From Gammaproteobacteria bacterium (GTDB taxonomy: Bacteria; Pseudomonadota; Gammaproteobacteria; Steroidobacterales; Woeseiaceae), in assembly GCA_029862045.1 (NCBI GenBank), contig JAOTYE010000003.1, positions 186,001-250,000 of the forward strand: a stretch of 64,000 nucleotides of DNA, read 5' to 3'. Below, piece after piece: positions 34,504 to 43,564 of this stretch; position 1 is the first letter of the stretch; each line of letters begins with the position of its first letter. The translations under genes and the position numbers were made by a program. Under the pieces are notes generated by a model. It searched no databases, had not been told where the DNA came from, and saw only the letters and a list, made by a program, of their open reading frames with translations.

Positions 34504-35700
34504 ATGCAAAGCCCACAACAGGAAAATACTGTAACCAGCACGCCTGCCGTGATTTCTGATCACCGCCAGCCGGCGACGAGTCCGGCCGCGCCGCGCCCCT
34601 TGTATGTAGGCAGCGACGTTTTCCGGCGGGCGGCCTTCGGCAAAAACCATCCGTTGAAAATCGTCCGCCATTCCACCGTTCTGGATCTTGTTCGGATACT
34701 CGGCTGGCTTCCTGATGACGACTTCCGTACGAGTTCGCCCGTGACGGTGAGTCAATTAACTGAGTTTCATGATCTGGCCTATGTCGAGGCGCTGCAATAC
34801 GCAGATTCCACGGGGCAGGTCGACCCGGAAATCCGGTCCCGCCACCACATCGGCACGTTCGAAAATCCCCTGTTCCCGGGTTTGTTCGAACGCGCCGCCA
34901 TGACCGTCGGTGGTTCGATTATGGCGGCAGAACTCGCATCCGAAGGACATGTCGTTTTTCATCCGTCGGGTGGTACCCACCACGGTCGTCCGGACAGGGC
35001 GAGCGGCTTTTGCTATTTCAACGACCCGGTATTCGCCATCCGAACGTTCCTGAAACTGGGGCGCGAGCGCGTCCTGTATGTGGACCTGGACGCTCACCAC
35101 GGAGACGGCGTGGAAAACGCGTTTGTCGACGAGCCTCGTGTGATGACCCTGTCGATTCATGAGCAGGATCGCTGGCCCTACAGCGGTGCCGCGGAGGACC
35201 GGCGCAATGGCGGTGCGCGTAACCTGCCGGTGCCGCGAGGCTGCAACGACAGCGAACTCGACTATTTGGTGCAGCATGCGATTCTGCCGCTGGCAGATTC
35301 GTTTTCGCCCGATGCCATGCTCATTTGCTGTGGAGCGGACTGCCTGGCTGGTGACCCGCTGTCCGGCATGATGCTGAGCAATGTTGCCTTGTGGGACACG
35401 GTCGAAAAACTCACGGCCTTCAAGGTAGCGACGGTGGTGCTCGGCGGTGGCGGCTACAACCCGTGGACTGTTGCCCGTTACTGGACCGGGATGTGGGGCC
35501 GTCTGACAGGCCAGGCTATGCCGCAGCAACTGCCAGAGGAAGCACAGATCATGCTTAGAAAGATGTCGTGTGACTTAATCGACGAGGAAGACGTTGAGCC
35601 AGCCTGGTTAACCAGCTTGGTGGATTCTCCGTATAACGGGCCGGTTCGAGAGGCGATAAAATCGCTCGCGGCCAAAGTGGTAGCGGATAGACAACCATGA
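34504..35700 (+). CDS. Histone-deacetylase-fold hydrolase (AcuC/HDAC family)
   Basis: A 398-residue arginase/deacetylase-fold zinc hydrolase with the catalytic residues intact: the His159-His160 pair in GGTHHGR, GFCYFND, the zinc motif DLDAHHGDG (Asp196, His198), CCGADCLAGDP and GGGGYN. Family members remove acyl groups from lysine, polyamines or acetoin pathway targets. It opens the rightward operon, 25 bases before lipS1, so a role tied to lysine lipoylation or acylation is possible. The N-terminal 30 residues are low-complexity. Confidence 0.85.
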   Translation: MQSPQQENTVTSTPAVISDHRQPATSPAAPRPLYVGSDVFRRAAFGKNHPLKIVRHSTVLDLVRILGWLPDDDFRTSSPVTVSQLTEFHDLAYVEALQYADSTGQVDPEIRSRHHIGTFENPLFPGLFERAAMTVGGSIMAAELASEGHVVFHPSGGTHHGRPDRASGFCYFNDPVFAIRTFLKLGRERVLYVDLDAHHGDGVENAFVDEPRVMTLSIHEQDRWPYSGAAEDRRNGGARNLPVPRGCNDSELDYLVQHAILPLADSFSPDAMLICCGADCLAGDPLSGMMLSNVALWDTVEKLTAFKVATVVLGGGGYNPWTVARYWTGMWGRLTGQAMPQQLPEEAQIMLRKMSCDLIDEEDVEPAWLTSLVDSPYNGPVREAIKSLAAKVVADRQP

Positions 35701-35725
35701 ACAAAGCCTGTTCCAAACGGATGCT

Positions 35726-36775
35726 GTGGAGGCAATTTTGACCTGGCTGGAAGCGCTGGCTGACATCGAAGACCTTGAAGACGCAGTGTTTGATGCGTCT
35801 CTGGTCCGTCAGTTTGAAATGGTTGCACAAGGACAGGATCCGCGACCGATCCGTTTTTCCACGCCGACATTCAAGGAGTATGAGAGCTCCGAGCTCAGCG
35901 GCTGTAACAAGAACAGCTTCCCTGCGTTTTCGATTACGGCAGGCGCCTGCGGTCTGAACTGCGACCATTGCCAGAAGAAGATTCTCGAGCCGATGATTCC
36001 GGCGACGAACCCCGAGATGCTCGACCAGAAGGTCCGGCACCTGATCAATACGCAGCAACTGAACGGCTTTCTGCTATCCGGCGGCTCGAGCAAGCGCAAT
36101 GAAATCAGGTACGGCCGCTACCTGCCGGTTGTTGAACAACTCAAACGGGATTTCCCCGACCTGCGGGTCGCGGTGCACAGTGCGTTGCTGGATGAAGTAC
36201 GGGCCAAAGACATGGAGTCGGCTGGTGTCGACACGGTCATGATGGACGTGATCGGGGCACAGGAGACGATTCGCCAGGTTTACAAGCTGGACCGTCCGGT
36301 TGCTGATTTTGAAGCGACGCTGGCGGCGCTATGCTCAACCTCGATGGAAGTGACGCCACACATCGTGATCGGATTGCACTACGGTCGGATTCTCGGCGAG
36401 GCCAATGCGCTGGATATCGTGAGCCGTTACCCGGTAACAGCGCTTGTGCTCGTCGTCATCATGCCGTTCTACTCCAAACCCGGAACGTTTGTGACACCGA
36501 GCACGACAGACGTCGGCAGAATCTTTGGTGAGGCACGTGTAGTTCTCCCGGACCAGCAAGTGCTGCTGGGCTGTGCACGGCCGCCCGGTATGCACAAGCG
36601 CGTCACCGATGCCTACGCCATCATGGCGGGCCTCGACGGTATCGCGTTTCCGGCGGACGGCGCGGTCAGCGTTGCGCACACAATCGGGCGGCCATTCGAG
36701 CAGGCACATTCCTGTTGCTCGATCAAACTCGGCAGCGATTTCAGGACATCGCCAGCGCGATCCTGCGCAGCGTGA
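35726..36775 (+). CDS. lipS1: Radical SAM lipoyl synthase subunit LipS1
   Basis: A 349-residue radical SAM protein with the cluster motif CGLNCDHC (Cys75, Cys79, Cys82). With LipS2 it inserts the two sulfurs of lipoyl groups, replacing LipA, in sHdr-type sulfur oxidisers. A late CARPPGMHKR and a C-terminal CC pair may hold a second cluster. The start could be GTG 35726 or TTG 35738; the latter has GGAGG 5 bases upstream. It is followed by lipS2 and a lipoate ligase gene, which secures the assignment. Confidence 0.83.
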   Translation: MEAILTWLEALADIEDLEDAVFDASLVRQFEMVAQGQDPRPIRFSTPTFKEYESSELSGCNKNSFPAFSITAGACGLNCDHCQKKILEPMIPATNPEMLDQKVRHLINTQQLNGFLLSGGSSKRNEIRYGRYLPVVEQLKRDFPDLRVAVHSALLDEVRAKDMESAGVDTVMMDVIGAQETIRQVYKLDRPVADFEATLAALCSTSMEVTPHIVIGLHYGRILGEANALDIVSRYPVTALVLVVIMPFYSKPGTFVTPSTTDVGRIFGEARVVLPDQQVLLGCARPPGMHKRVTDAYAIMAGLDGIAFPADGAVSVAHTIGRPFEQAHSCCSIKLGSDFRTSPARSCAA

Positions 36776-36792
36776 CCCGGGGACGGTAGCTA

Positions 36793-38052
36793 ATGGGCTG
36801 TATCGAACACAAATCGAACCTGACGCAGACAAAGAGCGAGTCGGGCAGGGACCACAACCCGTTCGACATCATGGAACCGAGAGTACCCGAGAAGACACCT
36901 GTTGATCGCAGGAACGGCAAGCGTGTCAAAGCGAATGACATTCCGCCGCAGGGTGTTTACCTGCCGAACAACAACTACCTTACGCCGCACATGAAGTCGC
37001 CTGAATTCGTGCAGTTGTCGAATGCTGCCGCAATAACGCTCGGTATCATGAGCGGCCGCATGTATCGCTGCGAGTGCACGCGATGCCTCAACCTGCTGCT
37101 GACCTACCCCGAGGGTTGCCGCGCAAACTGTGCGTATTGCGGACTTGCCCGGCATCGCGAGGCGGACCGTGATTATGCGGACCGCAACTTCATTCGCGTC
37201 GACTGGCCTGCGGTGCCGATGGCGGAAATTGTTGATATCGTTGCCAAAGATCCTGACACCAGCCCGTTCCACCGCATGTGTATTTCGATGATCACGCATC
37301 CGCGCTCGGAAGATGACACGTTCACAGTGTTGCAGCAGTGGACCGAGAAGATTGATCCGGCGGCGATTCCGGTTTCGATATTGTCGAATCCGACGACGAT
37401 GACGCGCGAGGACGTGCAAAAGACCAAAGACCTTGGCGCCGACATTTTTACGGTGGCGCTGGATGCAGCGACACCAAGGCTTTTCGATCGTACGCGCGGC
37501 AAGGGCGTGCAGTCGCCGCACAAATGGTCGAAGTACTGGGAGATCATGCTCGACGCGAAAGACATCTTCGGACCGCAGAAATTCGGTGCGCACATCATCG
37601 TCGGCATGGGCGAGACCGAATACGAGATCTTGAATCTGGTACAGGAACTCGTCGATCTCGGTGGCCATAGTCACATGTTCTGTTTCTTTCCGGAGCAAGG
37701 GTCGCTAATGGACCATCTTCCTGCGACGCCACGCGACCAGTGGCGCCGCGTGCAGCTCGCCCGTTACCTGATCGACTATCGCGACGTACGCGTCGATCAG
37801 ATGCGTTTCGACGAACTGGGGCGTGTGACGAGCTACGGTATTTCTGATTCGGAATTGTCGGACATAATCGATGCAGGCATCGCATTTCGCACCTCTGGCT
37901 GCCCCGGCAAGTTTCAGGACGATATCTCAGCCTGCGACCGGCCATATGGCGATTCACCGCCAAGCGACATCGCGAGCTATCCGTTCCAGCCACAAAAAAA
38001 GGACGTCAGGAAGATTCGCAAGCAACTGGAAATCCCGGTTCGGGTCGAATAA
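36793..38052 (+). CDS. lipS2: Radical SAM lipoyl synthase subunit LipS2
   Basis: A 419-residue radical SAM protein with CRANCAYC (Cys109, Cys113, Cys116) preceded by a CECTRC cluster-like motif (Cys93-Cys98), which may bind the sacrificial auxiliary cluster. The context (lipS1 before, lipoate ligase after, LbpA downstream) identifies it as the LipS2 partner. No lipT-like flavoprotein, often part of such loci, is seen in the window. Confidence 0.83.
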   Translation: MGCIEHKSNLTQTKSESGRDHNPFDIMEPRVPEKTPVDRRNGKRVKANDIPPQGVYLPNNNYLTPHMKSPEFVQLSNAAAITLGIMSGRMYRCECTRCLNLLLTYPEGCRANCAYCGLARHREADRDYADRNFIRVDWPAVPMAEIVDIVAKDPDTSPFHRMCISMITHPRSEDDTFTVLQQWTEKIDPAAIPVSILSNPTTMTREDVQKTKDLGADIFTVALDAATPRLFDRTRGKGVQSPHKWSKYWEIMLDAKDIFGPQKFGAHIIVGMGETEYEILNLVQELVDLGGHSHMFCFFPEQGSLMDHLPATPRDQWRRVQLARYLIDYRDVRVDQMRFDELGRVTSYGISDSELSDIIDAGIAFRTSGCPGKFQDDISACDRPYGDSPPSDIASYPFQPQKKDVRKIRKQLEIPVRVE

Positions 38053-38070
38053 GCGGCGTTTCCCTGCAAG

Positions 38071-39150
38071 ATGGCAGATCCGTTTCGTACCATTGATACC
38101 GGTGTCCGCGAGGGCCGCTCGAATATCGCTTTCGACGCGGCGCTGATCGAAGAGCGTCAGGCAAACCGCGTGCCGGATACGATCCGGTTCCTGCGATTTC
38201 CGCCGACGGCATTGATCGGCCGGCATCAGGATCTCAGCCGCGAAATCAACCTGGAATATTGTCAGAATAATGGTGTGGGTACGGTCCGGCGGATTACCGG
38301 GGGCGGCGCTATCTACCTGGACGAAGGTCAATTGGGGTGGGAATTGGTTTTTGATCGCAAGTCACTTGGCATTGCCGCACTACCTGACCTGGCACGCGAG
38401 ATATGCAATGCAGCGGCTCAGGGCATGAGCGAACTGGGTATCGACGCGCGTTTCCGTCCACGCAATGACATTGAAGTCGACGGCCGTAAGATCAGCGGCA
38501 CCGGTGGGTTCTTCGACGGCGACGTTCTTATCTATCAGGGTACGGTGCTCGTCGACATGGATCCGCAGCAGATGGTCAATGTGCTGAATATTCCTGAAAG
38601 CAAACTGGCCAAACGCAAGCTCGACTCCGCGGCGGAGCGTATCGTCACGCTCAATGAGCTGCTCGGCGACGAAGTGCCGGATCTCGAGACAATTAAGCGG
38701 TCGCTCATCAGAGGGTTTACTGAGGGTCTCGGCATCACGGCCAAACCGGGCAATATCACCGAAAATGAAGAAGCACTCGCGAAGAAGTACTTCCTCGAAG
38801 AAATCGGCACCGATGATTTCGTCGCCGAGATCGACAATCCGGGTGATCAGGACGAGTTCCTCGTTGGAAGTCATACGGGTCCTGGCGGGACGATCGAATC
38901 GTTCGTCAAGCTGGAAGGCCCGACAAAAAGAATCCTGCAGCGGGTATTGATCAGCGGCGATTTCTTTGTCACGCCGCCACGCGTCGTTTTCGACCTCGAG
39001 GCGCACTTGATGGGCACGCGGATCGATGAGGTCAACGCGGAGATCGAGCAGTTCTTTGCTGCGCACGACATCGACATGCTCAGCGTCGCGCCCCAGGATT
39101 TTCAGGCGTCGATCGCAGCGGCACTCGAATCGGGAGGCCAGCATGTCTAA
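38071..39150 (+). CDS. slpl: Lipoate (octanoate):LbpA ligase, sLpl(AB) type
   Basis: A 359-residue lipoate-protein ligase. The substrate loop RRITGGGAIY (from residue 73) and catalytic lysine in DGRKISGTGG (Lys140) are intact. The extra C-terminal region (about residues 260-359) matches an LplB-like accessory domain fused to LplA, as described for the ligases dedicated to LbpA. It would attach octanoate or lipoate to LbpA for LipS1/LipS2 to act on. Confidence 0.85.
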   Translation: MADPFRTIDTGVREGRSNIAFDAALIEERQANRVPDTIRFLRFPPTALIGRHQDLSREINLEYCQNNGVGTVRRITGGGAIYLDEGQLGWELVFDRKSLGIAALPDLAREICNAAAQGMSELGIDARFRPRNDIEVDGRKISGTGGFFDGDVLIYQGTVLVDMDPQQMVNVLNIPESKLAKRKLDSAAERIVTLNELLGDEVPDLETIKRSLIRGFTEGLGITAKPGNITENEEALAKKYFLEEIGTDDFVAEIDNPGDQDEFLVGSHTGPGGTIESFVKLEGPTKRILQRVLISGDFFVTPPRVVFDLEAHLMGTRIDEVNAEIEQFFAAHDIDMLSVAPQDFQASIAAALESGGQHV

Positions 39151-39931
39151 GTGCAGTCCCGACGCATTCGCAATGGCGGGCAGTACCGAGACGCCGATGA
39201 ATGTCGTGGCCGTCATTCAGCACACGTCGGGTGAGTATCTCGGGCTGATGGAAGACCATCTCGAGGGCCGCCGCATCCGTTTTCAGTACTTTCGTCCATT
39301 TGCCAGAGGCGGCAAGCTCCCGGCCACCGACTTGCCGGCCGACGCGCTGATACTGCTGGGCGGTGGGCCGTGGGGTACTGCAGGAACACGCGATTTGCCA
39401 TCCCTGAAAGAGGAAATCTCCCTCACCGCGGCGAGACTCGCGGAGGGCACGCCGGTCATCGGCATCGGCCTCGGCGCACAGATTCTCGCGATTGCTGCAG
39501 GCGGCAGCGTGCAATCGACCGAACTCACTCTAGTTTCCGGCGTCGCGACGCGGATTGTCGACGATGCACTGAACGGGTTTCTGCCCGAAGAGTTTGCGCA
39601 AGTCGTCTACATGCGCGATTGGCCCGTGCCGCCGGACGACGCGAAGATCCTGGCAACCGATACTGCAGGTCGAACCGCCGTGTTTCAGGTTGGCAACAAT
39701 GCTTATGGTTTCGCGGGCCACCCCGGGATTAAGCTCGGTATGGTCGAAGATCTGATCATGGAATTCGAGGAAGTGCCGAACACCGCGGCTGCCGAGCTCG
39801 AGGTTCTGCGGAACCTGCAGCCGCGCATCGAGGACGAGCTCGTGCCTATCATGACCGGGCTCGTGCAGTGCACATCCCTGATGTCGTCACCGAAGGCGGC
39901 GGCGCAGGCCGTGCAGGAATTGGATAAGTAG
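39143..39931 (+). CDS. Class I glutamine-amidotransferase-fold protein lacking the catalytic Cys
   Basis: A 262-residue protein with the GATase1 fold: LLGGGPWGTAGTRDLP, the elbow VIGIGLGAQILAIAAGG and a late GFAGHPG. The nucleophile position (GIC in active enzymes) is Gly109, and the Glu of HPE is Gly195, while His193 remains, so glutamine hydrolysis is not expected. The start ATG 39143 has GGGAGG upstream and overlaps the ligase stop. It lies between the lipoate and sHdr genes; a binding or scaffold role is plausible, function unknown. Confidence 0.8.
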   Translation: MSKCSPDAFAMAGSTETPMNVVAVIQHTSGEYLGLMEDHLEGRRIRFQYFRPFARGGKLPATDLPADALILLGGGPWGTAGTRDLPSLKEEISLTAARLAEGTPVIGIGLGAQILAIAAGGSVQSTELTLVSGVATRIVDDALNGFLPEEFAQVVYMRDWPVPPDDAKILATDTAGRTAVFQVGNNAYGFAGHPGIKLGMVEDLIMEFEEVPNTAAAELEVLRNLQPRIEDELVPIMTGLVQCTSLMSSPKAAAQAVQELDK

Positions 39932-39948
39932 GTAGTTTAGGATATGCT
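39920..39948 (+). promoter_or_regulatory. Sigma-70-like promoter ahead of the dsrE-shdr genes
   Basis: TTGGAT (39920-39925) and TATGCT (39943-39948) are spaced by 17 bases, starting within the last codons of the preceding gene. The -10 overlaps operator candidate 2, which would allow separate control of the sHdr genes. Confidence 0.4.
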
Positions 39949-39954
39949 AATGTG
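39937..39954 (-). promoter_or_regulatory. Operator candidate 2 for the two-cysteine ArsR regulator
   Basis: Read on the minus strand, CACATTAGCATATCCTAA matches operator candidate 1 (34411-34428) at 14 of 18 positions, sharing the ATTAG-N-ATATC core. It lies in the 76-base gap before the dsrE-shdrC1 genes and covers a possible -10. Confidence 0.5.
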
Positions 39955-40007
39955 CTGTTGGACGACCGGGTGCTGCCCGTGCCGGCTGACGCCAAAGGAA
40001 GAGGCTA

Positions 40008-40385
40008 ATGGCTGAAAAACTAATAATCGTGATGGCGAATACCGACCCACGAAACGGCGAAGAGCTCGGAGCTCCGATATTCCAGGCAACGGTCGCGGCA
40101 GCGATGGATTACGACGTCGATGTCATCTGCACGGCAACCTCTGGCCGCTTGATGAAAAAGGGCGTTGCTGAGGATCTGTACGTCAAAGAAGGCTCGCCGA
40201 AATCCGTATACAGCTTCATACAGGATGCGCATGAAGCGGGCGTCAAGTTTTTTTGCTGCTCGCCAAATCTCGATTTGTTCGACATGTCGCAGGACGACCT
40301 GATCCCCGAGTGCGAAGGCATTGTCGGTGGTGCGCACCTGATCGAACAGGTCATGGAAGAAGATGTTCGAGTCATGACTTACTGA
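40008..40385 (+). CDS. DsrE-family sulfurtransferase (DsrE3-like)
   Basis: A 125-residue cytoplasmic DsrE-fold protein. The active-site region reads VKFFCCSPNLDLF (Cys83-Cys84), and a third cysteine is Cys41. AAAGGAAGAGG precedes the start. It is the first gene after the internal promoter and immediately precedes shdrC1. It probably hands sulfur from TusA to the sHdr/LbpA system. Confidence 0.85.
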   Translation: MAEKLIIVMANTDPRNGEELGAPIFQATVAAAMDYDVDVICTATSGRLMKKGVAEDLYVKEGSPKSVYSFIQDAHEAGVKFFCCSPNLDLFDMSQDDLIPECEGIVGGAHLIEQVMEEDVRVMTY

Positions 40386-40395
40386 TTCGCATCAC

Positions 40396-41142
40396 ATGTC
40401 ACATTCGACTACTTCTCGCATTCAGGAACACATCGGCGACCCGGTGTCGGATGAGTCGCCGGTTGGGCGCGAAAAACTCGAAGAAATATTTCAGGACATT
40501 CAGGCGGATCTTCGCTACGACCACGAGCTCAATGGCTGTCTGAACTGCGGTATCTGCACCGCGACGTGCCCAGCCGCACATTATTACGATTTCAGCCCGC
40601 GCGAGATCGTCCAGCTGCTCTGGACGGAAAATCTCGAAGGCATCTACGACACGATGCAGGAAAAGATCTGGTCCTGTGCGCAGTGCTATACCTGCGCCGC
40701 GCGCTGTCCGTTTGGCAACTCGCCAGGTGGGCTGGTCATGCTGATGCGAGAAACAGCGATCAAGCACGGTATGGAATCGGCGAAGAACGTACTGCGCCCC
40801 TTCAGTCGCGTCATGCTGAAACTCATATCAACCGGCAACCAGTTGTCCCCGGACATGATCACCCCTGACGGGTTCGCCGACTGGGGTCCGAACGTTTCGA
40901 AAATCGATGCGCCGCTGGAGACCTTGCGCAAGGCCATTCCAATGCCGACGCTGCATACGACGAAAACCGCGTGGGAAGTAAATCTGAAGACATCGGTCGA
41001 GTTGTATACGATCTGGGAAGAAACCGGCGTGCTCGACAGCCTTGAAATTATCGACGAGAACCTGTTCGACGTGATCAGCGACATCATGGATGAGAAGCGC
41101 GATGACTATGAGGACTGGCTTGACGAGCAAGATGACGACTAG
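40396..41142 (+). CDS. shdrC1: sHdr subunit C1 (two 4Fe-4S clusters)
   Basis: A 248-residue cytoplasmic iron-sulfur protein related to HdrC. Two ferredoxin motifs are intact: Cys48-51-54-58 (CLNCGICTATCP) and Cys94-97-100-104 (CAQCYTCAARCP). The C-terminus is very acidic (DDYEDWLDEQDDD). It is the first structural gene of the C1-B1-A-hyp-C2-B2 set that defines the sulfur-oxidising heterodisulfide-reductase-like complex. It lies 9 bases before shdrB1. Confidence 0.9.
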   Translation: MSHSTTSRIQEHIGDPVSDESPVGREKLEEIFQDIQADLRYDHELNGCLNCGICTATCPAAHYYDFSPREIVQLLWTENLEGIYDTMQEKIWSCAQCYTCAARCPFGNSPGGLVMLMRETAIKHGMESAKNVLRPFSRVMLKLISTGNQLSPDMITPDGFADWGPNVSKIDAPLETLRKAIPMPTLHTTKTAWEVNLKTSVELYTIWEETGVLDSLEIIDENLFDVISDIMDEKRDDYEDWLDEQDDD

Positions 41143-41151
41143 GAGAAGATA

Positions 41152-42498
41152 ATGGCGACAGGAAATGGTGGGGATCGTTTCACTGGTCATGGTTCCGAAT
41201 GGACCGATGCGAATTTGAGCAAAGAAGATGCTCACGTCGCGACCGTTTGGGTTGACCAGATCATCAACCGTCGTTCTATGTTAACCAACAAGGATCGCGT
41301 CGAAGACGTGCGCGACGCCATGTGGGAACTCGAGAAAGATGGCGAAATCGTCGTGCATCGGGTTACTGACCAGCACAAGCCGGTTACCGTCAAAACGCTT
41401 TATGGCTGGGACAAGCGCATCCCGACGACGCAGCTTTGGCACCATAAGTCCTGCGGGCAATGCGGCAATATCCCGGGTTATCCGGCGTCGCTGCTCTGGC
41501 TAATGAATGAGATGGACATCGAATATCTCGACGAGACCGATCAGACGTCCTGCACTGCCTGGAATTATCACGGCTCGGGCATAGGCAACATCGAAAGCCT
41601 GGCCGCCGTATTCCTGCGCAATTTCCATCAGGCCTACGTCTCAGCAAAAGCACAGGGTTTGCCCGACGGGCATTTCTATCCGCTGGTTCACTGCGGCACC
41701 TCGTTCGGCAACTACAAGGAAGTGCGCGGTTACCTGATGCAGTCGGCGAAGCTGCGCGAGAGTGTAAAAAAGATTCTCGGCAAGCTGGGCCGGCTGGTTG
41801 ACGGCAAGTTGCTCATACCTGAAGAAGTCGTGCATTACTCCGAATGGCTGCACGTGATGCGCGATGAGATCAAGAAACATCAGATCATTGACTGCGACCA
41901 CATTCGGGCCACGGTTCATCCGGCCTGTCATGTTTACAAGATGGTACCCGAGGATGCGATCTACGACGACAATGTTCTCGATGGCAATCGTGTCGCGGTT
42001 ACGACCGGATTGCTCGAAACGCTCGGCACACAGGTTATCGACTACTCGACCTGGTACGACTGCTGCGGCTTCGGCTTCAGGCACATAATTTCCGAGCGCG
42101 AGTTCACGCGTTCGTTCGCCATCGATCGCAAGATCAGGGTGGCCATCGAGGAAGCGCAGGCCGACATGATGGTCGGCCACGACACGGGTTGCATCACGAC
42201 GCTGGACAAGAACCAGTGGATCGGTGCGGCTGCCGGCAAGCCTGTGAGCCTGCCGATCCTGGCGGACTGTCAGTTTGCCGCCCTCGTTTGCGGTGCGCAT
42301 CCCTACAAGATCGTGCAGTCACACTGGCATGCGTCCGCAACTGAGACGCTGATGGAAAAACTGGGCATCGACTGGGAAGCGAAGAAAGCCGAGTTCGAGG
42401 CCTATTTGAAGGACGTTGAAGCGGGCAGGGGCGAGACTCTGTATGACCCGAGGAAGATGATCACGTCAGGACCCGGGTTCAAGCAAATCGAGCGGTAG
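41152..42498 (+). CDS. shdrB1: sHdr subunit B1 (CCG-domain, noncubane cluster)
   Basis: A 448-residue subunit related to HdrB. Cysteine-rich segments are KSCGQCGNIPGYP in the first domain, and VHPACHVY, DCCGFGFRH and HDTGCITT in the second, matching CCG-type cluster sites, although the first is modified. It is longer than HdrB (about 300) because of N- and C-terminal extensions. In the complex it is thought to act on the lipoyl-bound sulfur of LbpA. Confidence 0.87.
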   Translation: MATGNGGDRFTGHGSEWTDANLSKEDAHVATVWVDQIINRRSMLTNKDRVEDVRDAMWELEKDGEIVVHRVTDQHKPVTVKTLYGWDKRIPTTQLWHHKSCGQCGNIPGYPASLLWLMNEMDIEYLDETDQTSCTAWNYHGSGIGNIESLAAVFLRNFHQAYVSAKAQGLPDGHFYPLVHCGTSFGNYKEVRGYLMQSAKLRESVKKILGKLGRLVDGKLLIPEEVVHYSEWLHVMRDEIKKHQIIDCDHIRATVHPACHVYKMVPEDAIYDDNVLDGNRVAVTTGLLETLGTQVIDYSTWYDCCGFGFRHIISEREFTRSFAIDRKIRVAIEEAQADMMVGHDTGCITTLDKNQWIGAAAGKPVSLPILADCQFAALVCGAHPYKIVQSHWHASATETLMEKLGIDWEAKKAEFEAYLKDVEAGRGETLYDPRKMITSGPGFKQIER

Positions 42499-42500
42499 CA

Positions 42501-43550
42501 ATGACTAAACCAATATTAATCGTAGGCGGCGGACCGGCTGGCCTGGCTGCAGCACACAGCCTCGGCACGGTGGGCCGATCCAGCATTCTGATTGAAAAAG
42601 AAGACAAGCTCGGTGGTGCTCCGATACTGTCCGGTTATGCCAAGCTGGTCCCGACCGGCGAATGGGCCAAAGACGCGATCGGCGGCATGGTCCAGCGCGT
42701 CGAGGGGGATAGTAACGTCAAGGTATTGGCGGGAAATACTGTTACGGATTTCGATGGCAGCCCCGGAAATTTCACAGCAAAGTTTTCCAACGGTGAAAGC
42801 GCACAAGTAGAGGCGGCGATACTTTGTAGTGGCTTCACGCACTTCGATTCCGTCAACAAACCGGAATGGGGCTTCGGCACGTTCGAGGACGTCGTTACAA
42901 CGACTCAGGTCGAGCAAATGATCTCGTCGGGCAACGGCGTCCGTTGTCCCTCTGACGGTCGCAAACCGACGCGCGTCGCGATTCTGTTGTGTGTCGGATC
43001 GAGAGACCGGCAGATTGGTCGGGAGTGGTGTTCCAAGATTTGTTGCACGGTTTCGTCGAACCTGGCAATGGAAATTCGCGAAGAGCTGCCCGATTGCCAC
43101 GTTTATATCTATTACATGGACATCCGAACGTTCGGCCTGTACGAAACCAGGTACTACTGGCGCAGCCAGGAAGAATTCAAGGTCAAATACATCAAGGCGC
43201 GAATCGCCGAGGTCACCTCTGACGGCGAGAAATTGATCGTCAAAGGCGAAGACACACTGGTTAAACGGCCGATCACGATTCCGTTCGACATGGTTGTGCA
43301 TGCCATCGGCATGGACCCGAACGTCGACAACACAGATATTGCAGACACCTTCGGCATAGACCTGGAACCGCACGGCTTTATCGGCAGCGGGAACACATAC
43401 GGCTCGATGGCTGCGACGTCTCGCCCGGGTGTTTACGTCGCTGGCGCCGCAACGGGTCCGGAAACCATCGATGACTCGATCGCCCAGGGTCATGCGGCAG
43501 CGATGGCTGTTTTGTCAGGTTTGCATCAGCCGGTCGAAAAGACCGCGTAG
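42501..43550 (+). CDS. shdrA: sHdr subunit A (flavin, 4Fe-4S)
   Basis: A 349-residue flavoprotein related to HdrA but much shorter than the methanogen enzyme. The FAD site is VGGGPAGLAAA near residue 8. The iron-sulfur motif uses Cys164, Cys177, Cys181 and Cys182 (REWCSKICCTVSSN). The end (PGVYVAGAATGPETIDDSI) is typical of the second nucleotide-binding part. It starts 2 bases after shdrB1. A long antisense frame within it is a shadow. Confidence 0.9.
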   Translation: MTKPILIVGGGPAGLAAAHSLGTVGRSSILIEKEDKLGGAPILSGYAKLVPTGEWAKDAIGGMVQRVEGDSNVKVLAGNTVTDFDGSPGNFTAKFSNGESAQVEAAILCSGFTHFDSVNKPEWGFGTFEDVVTTTQVEQMISSGNGVRCPSDGRKPTRVAILLCVGSRDRQIGREWCSKICCTVSSNLAMEIREELPDCHVYIYYMDIRTFGLYETRYYWRSQEEFKVKYIKARIAEVTSDGEKLIVKGEDTLVKRPITIPFDMVVHAIGMDPNVDNTDIADTFGIDLEPHGFIGSGNTYGSMAATSRPGVYVAGAATGPETIDDSIAQGHAAAMAVLSGLHQPVEKTA

Positions 43551-43564
43551 GGCCGCCACCCGCC

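Noticed and set aside
36790..37698. A 302-codon antisense open frame in lipS2
   Set aside because: It mirrors lipS2 codons, has no ribosome site or motif, and lies wholly within a recognised radical SAM gene.
42516..43493. A 325-codon open frame antisense to shdrA
   Set aside because: No recognisable motif, and shdrA on the opposite strand has FAD and cluster motifs and tight operon spacing.
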